Shown piece after piece: positions 47,701-59,700 of a stretch of 64,000 nucleotides of DNA. Both the position numbers and the translations under genes were made by a program. The DNA comes from Trileptium ribeirensis (Eukaryota; Nematoda; Enoplea; Enoplida; Thoracostomopsidae), in assembly GCA_030248225.1 (NCBI GenBank), contig JASANE010030191.1, positions 1-64,000 on the forward strand, given 5' to 3'. Below the pieces are notes generated by a model that saw only the letters and a list, made by a program, of their open reading frames with translations, did not search any database and was not told the origin of the DNA. Positions within the stretch are counted from its first letter, which is position 1, and every line of letters begins with the position of its first letter.

Positions 47701-50700
47701 TTCAGACGAGCTGGTATCATGCATTACGGTGACAATGTGGTTAACCATCTTTTAATTTCAGGTGAAAAAGAATTATATCAATTTTCTTTATCACTGCTAC
47801 GTGGATACTGATGTTGAAATTATAAAAGAAGCCGTTCTTCTAATGAAGCTGAAGCCGATATTTGAAGTTTTTATTCGCGATATTGACAGTTTGTCGAATA
47901 GTCGTAGTAAGTTACATAATTAATAATTACTGTAGCATGTAGCTACAGGTGCAATCGTTCAATTTCGATGGTTTTTGTTTAAACTACTTTCGTTCAATTT
48001 CGATGGTTTTTGTTTAAACTACTTTCGTTTGATTTTGATGGTTTTTGTTTAAACGAGAGTCGTTAATTTGCCGTTAAGTCGGGATTGAAAATAATGAAAT
48101 TAGAGTTGATGTAATTTATTATTTTAGTTGATAGTAGGCTGGCTGCGCTATATAGCGTCCCATCTAATCTGATCCGACTTGCAATTATATGTTATATTAA
48201 AGTGTTCATACTACATCCGATCTGAATGAGATCCAATTACTGCACAGTATGTACAAATATTTTGCCGGACATAAACGGATGGTGTAGTGTGAAATCATCT
48301 ATAATACATGCATACGTATGCAGTTAGGTATAGAATGGTCGTGTCGGATATGATTGGATACAATGACAACTCAAATCGGATCAGGCCGGAAGAAATGCGA
48401 GCATAGTCTTATTATTATAAAGTATTGTGTACGATTAGGCAGGGATCACCCGCTTGTGCCTTTTAATACGAAGTTCTTTCGTTAGAGTTTAATTCAGTGA
48501 CATTCGTTTGCTTTTGTTTAGCCGAAGTTCGTTCTGCAATGTATTCTAGTGGGAACTGTGTATAAATCGTGTAATATTGACTAAATTTAAATCAATATTG
48601 TAAATACTGTTTTTGAGTTCGACCGTGACAAAATTTTGGGCCCCCGACGGTTCGTTTCACGGCTCCTCGCCACTTTAACGCAATATTGTTATCTGACTGT
48701 CTCTCGTTCGAATCTCACTACTCTAATGGAATTTATTGATGTAGTAAATGAAACGACCGGGGCGAAGCTTTTTACTTATATAGCTTAGATGTTATTGTAG
48801 TGCCCAACTACGACGCACATCGAGCGTACGTTACTGTTGATGTTGTTGAAATGCTAAAAGAGTTTTTCTCCCGGTTTCAAGACGACGAAGCACAAATCCC
48901 GAGCGAAATTATGCAATCACAGCAGTATACGCTTTGTCAACTTGTGCGATCTTTACATCGTGCCAAAATGACCAGCGCCTTGCTGTCGAGAAACGAAACG
49001 TTACGCATCGACAATTGCCTAGCTGTGTTTGGAAAGGTAATTAGGGCATTTCCCGATATAGTTGCACGTCGTGCTTTGTAGCACAATGGTAGACGATTGG
49101 TGCGCGTGATTTCGATCAATGTAAGTGTCGCAGAATAATGCGTGTAGAAGAGGATGCTTTATGTGGGCACTAAGATGTGTGCACAAATATGGTGAAACTG
49201 AAAAAGGTTTCAATTTTGCGTCTCGATTTAAAACGAACTGTTTTTAAATTCAGTTACAAAAAGCTGAAATTAAATTCGCTCGCTTTAATACGATTGTTTT
49301 TAAGTCAACTTGTTTTAAAACGGCTCTTTTTGAATCGATTTTATCAGGAATTTTAGAACCGGCTTTATATTAAACACTAACCTGTTGCTAATATGGTTAT
49401 TGTGAGCGGTTTGGTTTACCTTCACTTAGCTGATAAGTGGAAACTCGATTTGGTCACATTTACCGGAAATGTATTTTAATCAGCTTAGTGAAGGTAAAAC
49501 AAACCATTCACATAAAGCAGGTTTTAAAACTCCTAACAGAAAGGGTTTAAAACGAGTCGCTTAAACACGAATTTTACAACATGCTTTATTCCTTTAACGA
49601 ACGTACAGCTTATACGTGCTAAGTCTTCCAATAGTAATTTCACTATAACACTACACAAGAAGCAACGACTGCTAATTAATGTCGATACTCCATAGTTGGA
49701 ACTACAGCCATTAACAAAAATAATTGCATAAAAATCAAACGCAAAAAGCGAACGAACGTAAACGAATTATAGATATTTGTGCATGAATGTTTTGCGTTAG
49801 TTTATGAACGAACGTAAACGCAAACGAACGTTGAAACGTTCGTTTAAAAACCCGCAATATTGCGTTCGTTTTTATGCACATTATTTTTGTGCGTGACTGT
49901 ATGTAGTTATGTGGGTTTCTTAGACCTTTGAAACTAGAGGCTAGACACCAAAAGTAGGATTTGGCCACTAAAGCTGGGAGAAAGGTATAGTTATTGATTA
50001 AGACGATGTTTTTTGCAAATTATCGAAAAAATTTTTGAAAAATTGGGAAAATCTACAAAAATTTGAGATATTAAAGCAAAAAACTAAGAAAATAGTCCGA
50101 AATTTGTCAATAATTGGGAAAAATGTGGCAGTCCAACATGAAAATTTAGCGGTCAAGGTTTGGACGTCCTTTATGCCATTTTCCCCTGTAAAAAATCTCG
50201 GAACCGCCTAGGATTGGAATACTGACTAAAACATCTTATTAGAGTAGGCATCTCTAGCTTCTGTAATTGAAAAGCTTTCCGTGCGCAAGTTCTTCACGTC
50301 ATTTTATTGATATATACATTCTAGCTTTAAAGTTGAGGCCGTTCAATAAATCTACATCGTTCCGAATTAAGGCACACAGATAAAAGTTTTTACTGCTTGG
50401 AGAGACCAATGCTTAAATCAACCAGCTTAGTGTAGCTTTAAACCTCCTCGAGTTATCATCAGTCTATATTATTGTAGCACGTTGCATTAATTTTGTCACA
50501 TAAAAATAATAGTTTAGTAATGTAAGGCGTCTGTTGGCCAAAATATTTGTGAATTTTTTTGCTTATTATTTGACCTTACAATTTTTATTTGGTCTTACGC
50601 ATACGGAATACATAGTTTTTTAATATTAACCGCAAAAGTGGGCGGCATTCATATCCATTTAAGATTGCTTCGCGGCGTGGTATTGCTCTTGCTATTCCTG

Positions 50701-53700
50701 AAATTGATTTCGGCGGGAAAAATTTTCTTGTCAGTGCAAGTAAAGCGCGGTCCGCTTCACAACTTTGGACAAATAAAACCGAAAAAGCTACTTTTGGCAA
50801 TCGAAATAAAGACAGTGTGTTACGGCCGTCGAAGTCTGCTGATTTTCGGTGAGTTTATTAACCAACCGTTAAACAGAACTTTGTTTGCTGTGTGTATTGT
50901 ATGTTCCATTATTTACATACCTGACCTGCTTTGTCTCACATTATATCACTGACTTTTTCTCAAAAATATTTACTTTTTCGTCCATAATATTTACTTTTTT
51001 ATTTCTTCGACAAAACTGCTTTGCTATGAATTTGTGTTAGTTTTAGAAAAGGTGACCTGCATGGGACCGCCACATTTACTTTGTATTTCTGTGGTCCTCT
51101 CCTTGTTGCTGCCAACCAGTTCCCTAAGATACTTTTCATTACCACTGTAAATTGAACGGCCAGAGTCTTACAAAATCAACGACGCATCATATTTTACTGA
51201 GTTTGGCAATAATGCTCCATCTATAAAAAATGAATACATTACACTTCATACGTCATGTTGAATATATTTTCGCTAAAACCACAGCGATTAAATTGTTTAT
51301 CTGTATTTTAGCATTTTTCAGTAATTATGTATCTTGCATTTTTGAAAGTTGCGACATCAGTAATAATGTATTTTGTCAGTATGCGTCGTCTGGCTATCTG
51401 AAGAGACGTACGGAAACATGATTAGCGAACAAGAGATAGGTATAACTGCGGATACAGATAAGATACTTCTAATATCATGCCAACGGTGGACGTTGAAACG
51501 ATCCTCACACAACTTTGGTACCATCCAGCTTCTGTCTCGCCTACATTCACAAATACTTGTCTACAGTCGTTTTGGCAAACAGTTTACCTACATTTAAGGC
51601 TAATTCAAACTGGTTTTCATAAATGAAACAGCGCAAGCGAGTTTAACCAACAACTGTTGGGCTTTGATTTTTTACATTAAGAGGAAGTGCTGGCATTTAC
51701 TGTTATAAAACATTGTAGAACTCGCTTCTCCTCATTCTTTTTAGGATTTTTTACTGGGCAACAGTTTAAAATCTTTTATGAAAGCCTAGTTTTTTTAACA
51801 AGCCGAGGCAATAGCGAAACAAATTTACAAACTATGTACCCTTACTTTTGCTGTATAAAAATGCTGAATTTTTGCAAAAATCTACAGGCTGCAACTTTGT
51901 TGCTTTCGGTGTATGTTTTGATTTCTGAAAACTTATAAATGCTTGCCGTCTGTGGAAGCAGTCTCTAGACAAAACATTATTTGAGGTCTTCACCTCACTG
52001 TCCATCATTTTTCGAAACGATAGTGCTGTAATCCTGCCATTTCTTGTTCCAAATTATTTTAGTGTTTGGCCAAAACGCGTCAAGGAGCCAAGAATATTTA
52101 CATGTAACAATAATCCATTCTGGATCGTTACGCGCTAGATTAGTCCTTGCAATACTGTAACGAGCAACAATACTGAACCCTTAAGGTCACGTTGAATTGG
52201 TCTAGTACTTCTAACTTTGATGAATTTAGCGTTATTTGTTATGGTGATCTTGCGCTTACTGTCGCTTAATTAGATCATTATATTGTTATATCTGTTCTTG
52301 TATATCCTGTATGTATACATTTAAATATCTGTACATGTACCATCGTGTACTTATCCGTTTGTTTTTACTCGTGCGGAACTATTATGTGTTACACAAATGG
52401 TTCGCTTATAGTATCTAATAATAAGAAATCTACAAATGTTGTGCAGGAATCCTGGTTGGAGACAAAACTCACAGTCTATCTCTAGGGGAATACTGTACTG
52501 TTATTCAGACAGAAGTGTACGCAATCAAGACTTGTGCAGACATTCTAAATGAGGTAAAGACAAACAAGAAACGTATCAGAATTTTCTCTGAACAGCGAAG
52601 CTGCGTCTTTCAAGGTTTTAAAACGCTGGTAAGTTAAATCTAGTTTAGTTGTAGAATGTCGAATCAGTGTGTGCAAGCTAACATCAAAGAATGATGTTGC
52701 GCTAATATGGGTACCAGGACACTGTAATATAGAGGAAAATGAACGGGCGGATGAGATGACCCGAAGGGCACCTACATACACTACACATCATGGACGGATG
52801 GTCAGTACACCTAACTAACCGTAGTTGCGTAGAGGACTTACTACCATACTCATCGCGGTTCGTTTGAGGACTGTCTCCTGTACGTCCTATGCTCAGTATT
52901 TTACACCCTGCTTTCCGCGAAGCGGTGGGCCACCCCCGACGCCAGTTGACATTTCTTATTTGCAAATGTGCTTTTAAAAGATTTCGAACGTTTATAAATA
53001 CTAAAGCGGTTTACTATTTGCTTAGTCTGGATTTAAACCTATGTAGTTATGCGTTCACAATAATTCACAACAAGAGTTTTCTAAGCCCTACTAACAGATT
53101 TTTAAAAAGCCCAGTGGCAATTGCCCAGTAGATGCGTTCACAATAATTCACAACAAGAGTTTTCTAAGCGCTACTAACAGATTTTTAAAAAGCCCAATGG
53201 CAAAAGCCTTTTTATGACAACCCCGTGGCAAAATCATGTGGATCTTTAAAAACTTTGCTATCCCAAATGGATGGATGGAGACGCACATAGGTATATCAAC
53301 CTCGCCATTTCAGGCCAACCCAGTTTGTACCGCCGGCTAAATTTTGGCTGCTCCCTAATCCATGCCCCAGGTACCCTCAGATATGACTTCTCCATATAGG
53401 GCGTCACCAGGTATATCGACCACTCCCAAGCCCACACAGTCATGCCCTAATTACTTTTTTGGCGAGAATGTTGTGTTGGGTAAAATAATTGCGAATTTTT
53501 CTCTATTTTGGCTACAAAATCTCGAAATTTCTCTGCTAGGCCAAAAAGAATATAAGCCGCCAGCCTTTCAATAAATACACAATGTTTAACGTTTTCTGAC
53601 AGTTGCATACAGTACCTTATGGGCATCCAGTTCAACTGGAGAACCCCCAGTTGAATTTGTTGTCAAATTGTGCACAATTGACGTTTCTGACAGTAGTAGA

Positions 53701-56700
53701 CACTTTATGACACACCGTTTCAGCTGCGCAGACCCCTTCCCTCAGATGATCTGGAGGAATCCCAGGGACTTTAAGTTCTTTCCAGCTCTGAAATGGTGGC
53801 ATTCTCAGGTCACACACCAAGGATAACTTGATAGATTGGGGAAGCAAAAAGACATGTTCAGACTGACCAAAAAGCATTGAGGTGTGAGTCGGTCTGACCA
53901 AGCAGATGGTTTGGGATTAGTGTGATTACTAAGAAAATACCGCATTTATACAGTATGAAAATGATAATAATCGATGCTATCTGTTTAATTTTAGGAAGCT
54001 AACGCCAAAACCGACCACAGTTATTCCCAAAGTTTAAATTACCAGAATCGGAGAATTCTGGTACTTTACTCGATAAGCACTTTGATAGTAACTTTGCTTA
54101 AGTGCAAAACTAAAATTAGCAATGTGTTGTCGGTAGTGATAAGTGAGAACATGAAAGTCTTACTTCTCACTATGTACTATGAGCTTTTTCCAAGCAATTT
54201 TCTGTTTTCAGGAGTATTGTCGATCGACTGTCTGAAGTAACAAGTGTTCTTGAGCCGGAGCTTCGACCGTTTATGGATGCCGAATTTTCAGTACTCGTTG
54301 ATATTTTTCACAAGCCACACGTTTTATTTTTGGCCGACTCCGGGCCCGATGCAAAATGTCGGTCGGGCGCATTTGTCAACAAAATGATCGCGCATTGCAA
54401 ACAACTGTCGCGGGATGTTCAAAAGCAACAAGAAGATAATTTGTGCATTCGACTGTTACAAACAATGCGAAAAATGGTGCATAGAGTAGGTTTGATTGAA
54501 ACATAATAGGAATTTATTACTTTATCCTTTTCTGCAATTTGCATAGATAGTAATCGCCAGAAATAACGTCGTGCTTCGACAATAAATCAAATAATAATTT
54601 TTTGCAATGTTCGCGCACAATAGTCTCGAAAAGATTTCGAGCAAAACTTGAATTGACTTAAAGGAGCGTCGAAGGTACAACATAAATTTCTGAAGAACGA
54701 GTAGCGTAAAACGCTTTACTGCTGTAAAGCAAATATAAAATTTACATGTGTTTAGTTATGATGAGATGTGCCCAACGATTTGTTGCCAAGTGGACTGCGA
54801 CTCTTGTAAATTTACTGAAATGAGTTGCAGATGCCTTCTTAACTCGTACAGATGCTGTCAAACTGAAACACGTCTTCCGTAATTAGCTGTCGTACCAAAG
54901 TATTTAGACGTAGATTTTAGGTGCTCGAATTTTAAGCTTTTTGATATTATCTTACACTTATGTATCTCTTTAATTTTGATGTGTTAGCTAAGGAGTGCTT
55001 TCGGAGGTCTCACTGACCATGTTTCAGGTCAGTAATATTTTATTATTCCAGGATGTGTTTATCGATGATGCACCCACGCGAGTTCGACGCCTGATTCACG
55101 AACGCTATCTTGGAGAAATTCATCAAAAACAAAAACCTGGCGAGAGCGATGTGTCAACTTGGCCCACCGAAGATATACAGAATTGGATGGATGATGCAGG
55201 AGCAACGGCGTTGGTTGTCGATTTGATTGTAACTGATCCGACAATTAAAGTAAGTCAAATTGTGATTCTGATTTCGTTAGAATATTACGTTAGGCTTCGA
55301 TCTAGTATCGTTGGTTGTAGAACATTTTTAAATGCTGCCCAAAATCAATCACGATTCGAGGTGACTGAAAGCCGTAGTATGTAGATACCACCTCTAAACT
55401 TAAATAATTATGAAATTGTAATAACTCGACTTAAATATTTTTCTATTGAAATCGTTTTGGATGATACAGATCATTTGCGACAGGTTGGCCATGCTGTGAC
55501 AGCACATTATTTACTTTTTATAAGCTTTACAAAGTTGCAATATTGGCAGTGTTTGTTTACTTTTTAGCAAACAATCGTATGTCATTCTGAAAATATTTAA
55601 TCCGTTCCCATATCCGTAAACCAGGGCAAGATTCTGTGATGGCATAAAAATGTCATACATTTTGATGAGCATGTAACTCTGAGATTTAGCAGTAGTACGC
55701 TAACTTATTACACATATAACACATTTATAGCAAAACTGGCCTCTCCATGAAGAGGGACCAAGATTTTCGAGCTCTTCGGGATTTCGGCGGCTACCCCAGG
55801 TAAAGTTTGGCTTTTCCAGGCTAGCCCCCAGCATCCCAAGTATTTGCTGGTCACACCAAAAATATTCGTCCTAACAAGATACGGTTACAAATTATAAAAC
55901 TCTATCTTACTGCTTCTATTTCAATTACTTATGACAAAAGCATTAGTAAAATGTAGTTTGGGCTGCACAAATAAAGGCGTTTTCAGTGCTTAAACACTAT
56001 ATATGCACCAAAACAACATAAAAAATGTGTGAAAAACACGAAAAATAAAATAAATTATAAAGCCTAGAGGTACGGTTTTCCATCAGGTAAGCTTGGGGAA
56101 CACCTAGATATTTCTAGCTCACCCAGGTTGGAGAATGAGAATGGGCCCAAGCTGAAAGTCTCCAGATGAAATTTTGGTCCTGTGTAAAGTCCAAAAGACT
56201 TATAGCTTTGTTCGCGAATGGTCACCTCCAAATATTTCCATTATTACGAATTTCAGGTACGATATGGTGCCAAAATACATTACTTTCAACATGTTTGTGG
56301 AGTTGATGTAAGATCGAGTGTCCTTGAAGTAAGCCGTTCTATGAGCGCTTGACCAATCAGCATGCGCCACAGCGTTTCGAGTTTCAGAGTTATTAATTCA
56401 GAGTTTCAAAATTAATTCAACGAATTAATACTAAACGATAACTTTACAGGGTGCACTTTTCTTGGATGGAAAAATAATGTTCAGCATTATATGTTGCGTG
56501 GAACATGAACTAGCTTCATTGTGAATAAAAACATGTGTAGAATGATATTTCTCCATTGTCGAAAAATTTCCTTGAACCCTTTAAATCGGTGACGAATTTA
56601 TATTATAATTTTGTAGGTATTTCAAGAATGCATATATTTGGCAATAGCGTTGCTCGAGGGCGGCAACACGCAAGTTCAAATGACATTTTTATCACGACTC

Positions 56701-59700
56701 AAGCAACAAGACGCGGCGGTGGCTGATAAATTTTTCAACGTTTTGGCCGATAAATTTGACAATGCGAAAAAAAAGCTCAGCTCGGCTGCGCCGATGGCAA
56801 CCGATCTGCTTATGTCGGGTAATTAGCTAATAAATTCAACTTACTTGAGTAGTATTTTACGTAGATATGAGTTCATTATTGAGCAACCTACTGTATCCTG
56901 ATCATCCATTTTAACAATCGTTTAAATTGATAAGAGCCTAAGCCTAAGCAGTGTTATGCTCTGTTTTGCTTCTGTTTTATAGAAATTTATGTGGTAAGCT
57001 GCTAGTAGCTGTAATAAAGCTTTATTTACATTAAAATATAGCTACAAACATTAAAATATGAACATTGGTCAAAGTTCGCTAAAATTATCTGTTTTCGAGC
57101 TAGTGGTTACTTCCGCGAACTTTTTGAACAGTCAGTTTAATCGTGTATAATAATAATAATCGTGTTAAAACCAACAGTCGAATTTCAGGTCAAATAAGAA
57201 CATTGATTTTGAGGACCGAATAATGCGCCAACAGTAATTATTTTTGGCGAGCACAGACGATCGAGCAGAACTTATTATATCGAACACGGCTCGCACAGTT
57301 ACCGAACAACACTTTGAACAAAAACGGATTTATTTAATTGAAACGTAGCTAGCGGAGTTTCCATTGAGGGTGCTAGGGCAAAAATTGTGGAACTTTTTTG
57401 TTTGTCGCTTTCATTCATATCTCGACTTCAGGCGGATAAATTTCGATAGTTTTTTGTTCGATAGCAAGAGTGATGATTATGTGCACCTTATTTTCTCGGG
57501 GTCAAAAGGACAAAAAAAGAAGTTTTTAAGGCTTTTTAGCGAATCTAGCCATATGAGTATATACCAATGTTTCGCAGCCCATGCCTGGTGGCACAGGCTT
57601 CACATCAAAAACTGTTGATAACGGTGACACTATACTCTCAATAGATTTTATTGTAAAGTTAACATAATTCCGGACTAGAAACATGTGAATTCGATACTTC
57701 ATAATTTCAACTTTTTCAAATATGTTCTTAAATAATGTCCATAAATAAAAATTTTTACTCGTAGGATCCCTAAGATGCCGTAATCTGAGATACACTAATA
57801 GAAACTGTGTGTATAACACATCAAAATCATTTCGCTACCCTTCGGGCAATGTTAAACGCTGACTTCTCCGTTTGTTGAAAATTACGTTAGGAAGCATAAA
57901 CGGGGGGGACAACTGAAGGCCCGTGGCTTGGACTAGGAGGCGAAACCTGGGATGAAAATTAATAATTTTCAAAACTTAATTACTTTTCAGTGAAAAATGA
58001 TAAAATTGTTAATAAATGGCTCATAAACGGGGCAAAATGTCTGTATTAAGGTTAAAATTAAATTTTCAACCAATTTTTTGCACAAATTAATCTAATCTTT
58101 AACTTCTGAAAGGCATTTTTCTAAAAACTTTGTTCATTTTTTATGTCAGTGGAGGTTTTTACTTGCAGCGGCGGAAGCCAAAAATTTGCCAGTGGTCATT
58201 TTGCAGGAGGAGCCAAAACTTTGACAAAGGCGCCCGTTTTTGCCAAGAGAACTTTGGAGCAGCCAGGCCAGTTTCCTGGGACCTTAACCCTTCGCCGAAA
58301 GATGAATTAAATGTGGAATTCGTGTAACATTGATTGGATTCGGAGATGTAGAAGCGCTAGCTTCGGAATCGAAGAATTCTCACTAGACCGCACTATGGTG
58401 AAAACGATGGGCGTCCGTTTATTTTTTCTCTGTGAACAGGACTTCTTTATCTCAACGTAAGCCGATATGGTGCGTGAGGGCTCATATGAAAGCTACAATA
58501 CTTTAGATGTGCCTTTTGGATGTTTTATTCTGATTCGACACACCCAGATACCACCACTGAGGTTCAAAGGAGGTACCCAGGGGTACAAGGCTAAAATGAG
58601 CCATTTTTGAGATATTTTTGCCCATAACTCAGCAACCCGTGAGCCGATTTGAATCATTTTGATATCGAAATGTGTCCTAGGAAGCTTTATTTATGGATAC
58701 ATTAAATTGTTTTGGTCGGGTCCCTATGGGGCATGGAGGACTGCAATAGACTAAATTTCCAAAATTTTGATCAAACTTTGCCGAAGTGTAGCTACGTAAC
58801 CACTCAAGAGATTCGAATATTTGGTGTGTTGATAGAGCACCTGGTAGGTGTCAACGGATTTGATGTAGGACCCCTGGGTCAATTAGTATTTGAGGCCAAA
58901 TTTGGGCCCGACGCTATATATTATAGTCATCTGTGACATTACCACTTCTAACGGTATATTAATAGATTATGGCTCAAAATAAGTTCATACAGGTTTTCGT
59001 GGATGCTGATTTCAAATTTTCACTGTATTTAAACGTATCTCTTCGTGTACAGGTAGATATATCAGTGGCTGAGACAAGGCGAGTGGTACGAAAGGGACGA
59101 GTGTCATGCGGTCTGTAGCAAATTCTGTTTGTTTTCTGTGCTCCTATGCTTTTAAGATTCTTATATACTTAGATTACATACAAATGTTGTTCAAGATTCG
59201 TAAGCACTACTGAGGTAGATTTAACCCTCTTAGGGTGCGTATTAGATACTTATGTGTCTGTCAGATTTGCTGCATCTATGCATTATTGAACAGCAGATTA
59301 ATAAGTATTTTTTGGTGAGTTACATCTTTGTTTCGTAACAGGAATATATTTTTAATGAGTTGTTCCACTGTACGTTAACGGTATAGTTTCTCATTTATCC
59401 GAATTCATACACTTGACACGTCGCCAAGATTCTAGTTATTCTTGTAGCAGCGTGGAATAAAACCTGGACCACCTGCCTGATATTGCTTAAGCCATTACGA
59501 GTCTGTTGCTCGAATTGTTTAAGATCGTCGTAACAAGAACAAACAGCGAACAACAAGCCAGCGGTAGTTAACTAAACGAGTTACACTAACTGTCAACAAT
59601 ATTCGATCGGAGTATTTGGACACATTGCTCATCTAAATGTTAATTTAGCTATTCGAAGACTAAACCAAATCTTTAGGCTTACCAATAGGGTAACTATAAC

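Larger units (their letters stand above)
42928..47761 (+). other. Intron 6 (4.8 kb)
   Basis: GTATGT donor, TTTCAG acceptor. It contains an intact CAGTACTCGCC MITE (44576-44801), a GTTCGCGAAC-family element right after it (about 44872-45420), and a small CAGTCACGGAC element (47340-47534). A minus-strand repeat-like block around 46500-46750 carries a GACAGACACACACAGACAGG motif. I see no gene in 43000-44500 or 45420-46450. Confidence 0.75.
50849..54211 (+). other. Intron 9 (3.4 kb)
   Basis: GTGAGT donor, GTTTTCAG acceptor. It contains the repeat shared with intron 5 (52090-52470), a LINE-type RNase H relic directly after it (52446-52792), and an 83-bp tandem duplication (53051-53205). 53260-53930 is repeat-like sequence with CCCAGGTACC-type words. 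50950-52090 shows nothing recognisable. Confidence 0.75.

Noticed and set aside
49037..49081. Extension of exon 8 to the stop after [14 protein letters not shown]
   Set aside because: The family continues with the exon 9 sequence; the GTAATT donor at 49037 closes the frame exactly, so the extension is intronic.
50638..50952. 104-aa hydrophobic + strand frame that looks like a membrane protein
   Set aside because: It overlaps IP3R exon 9 in a different frame; homology and splice phase support only the exon frame.
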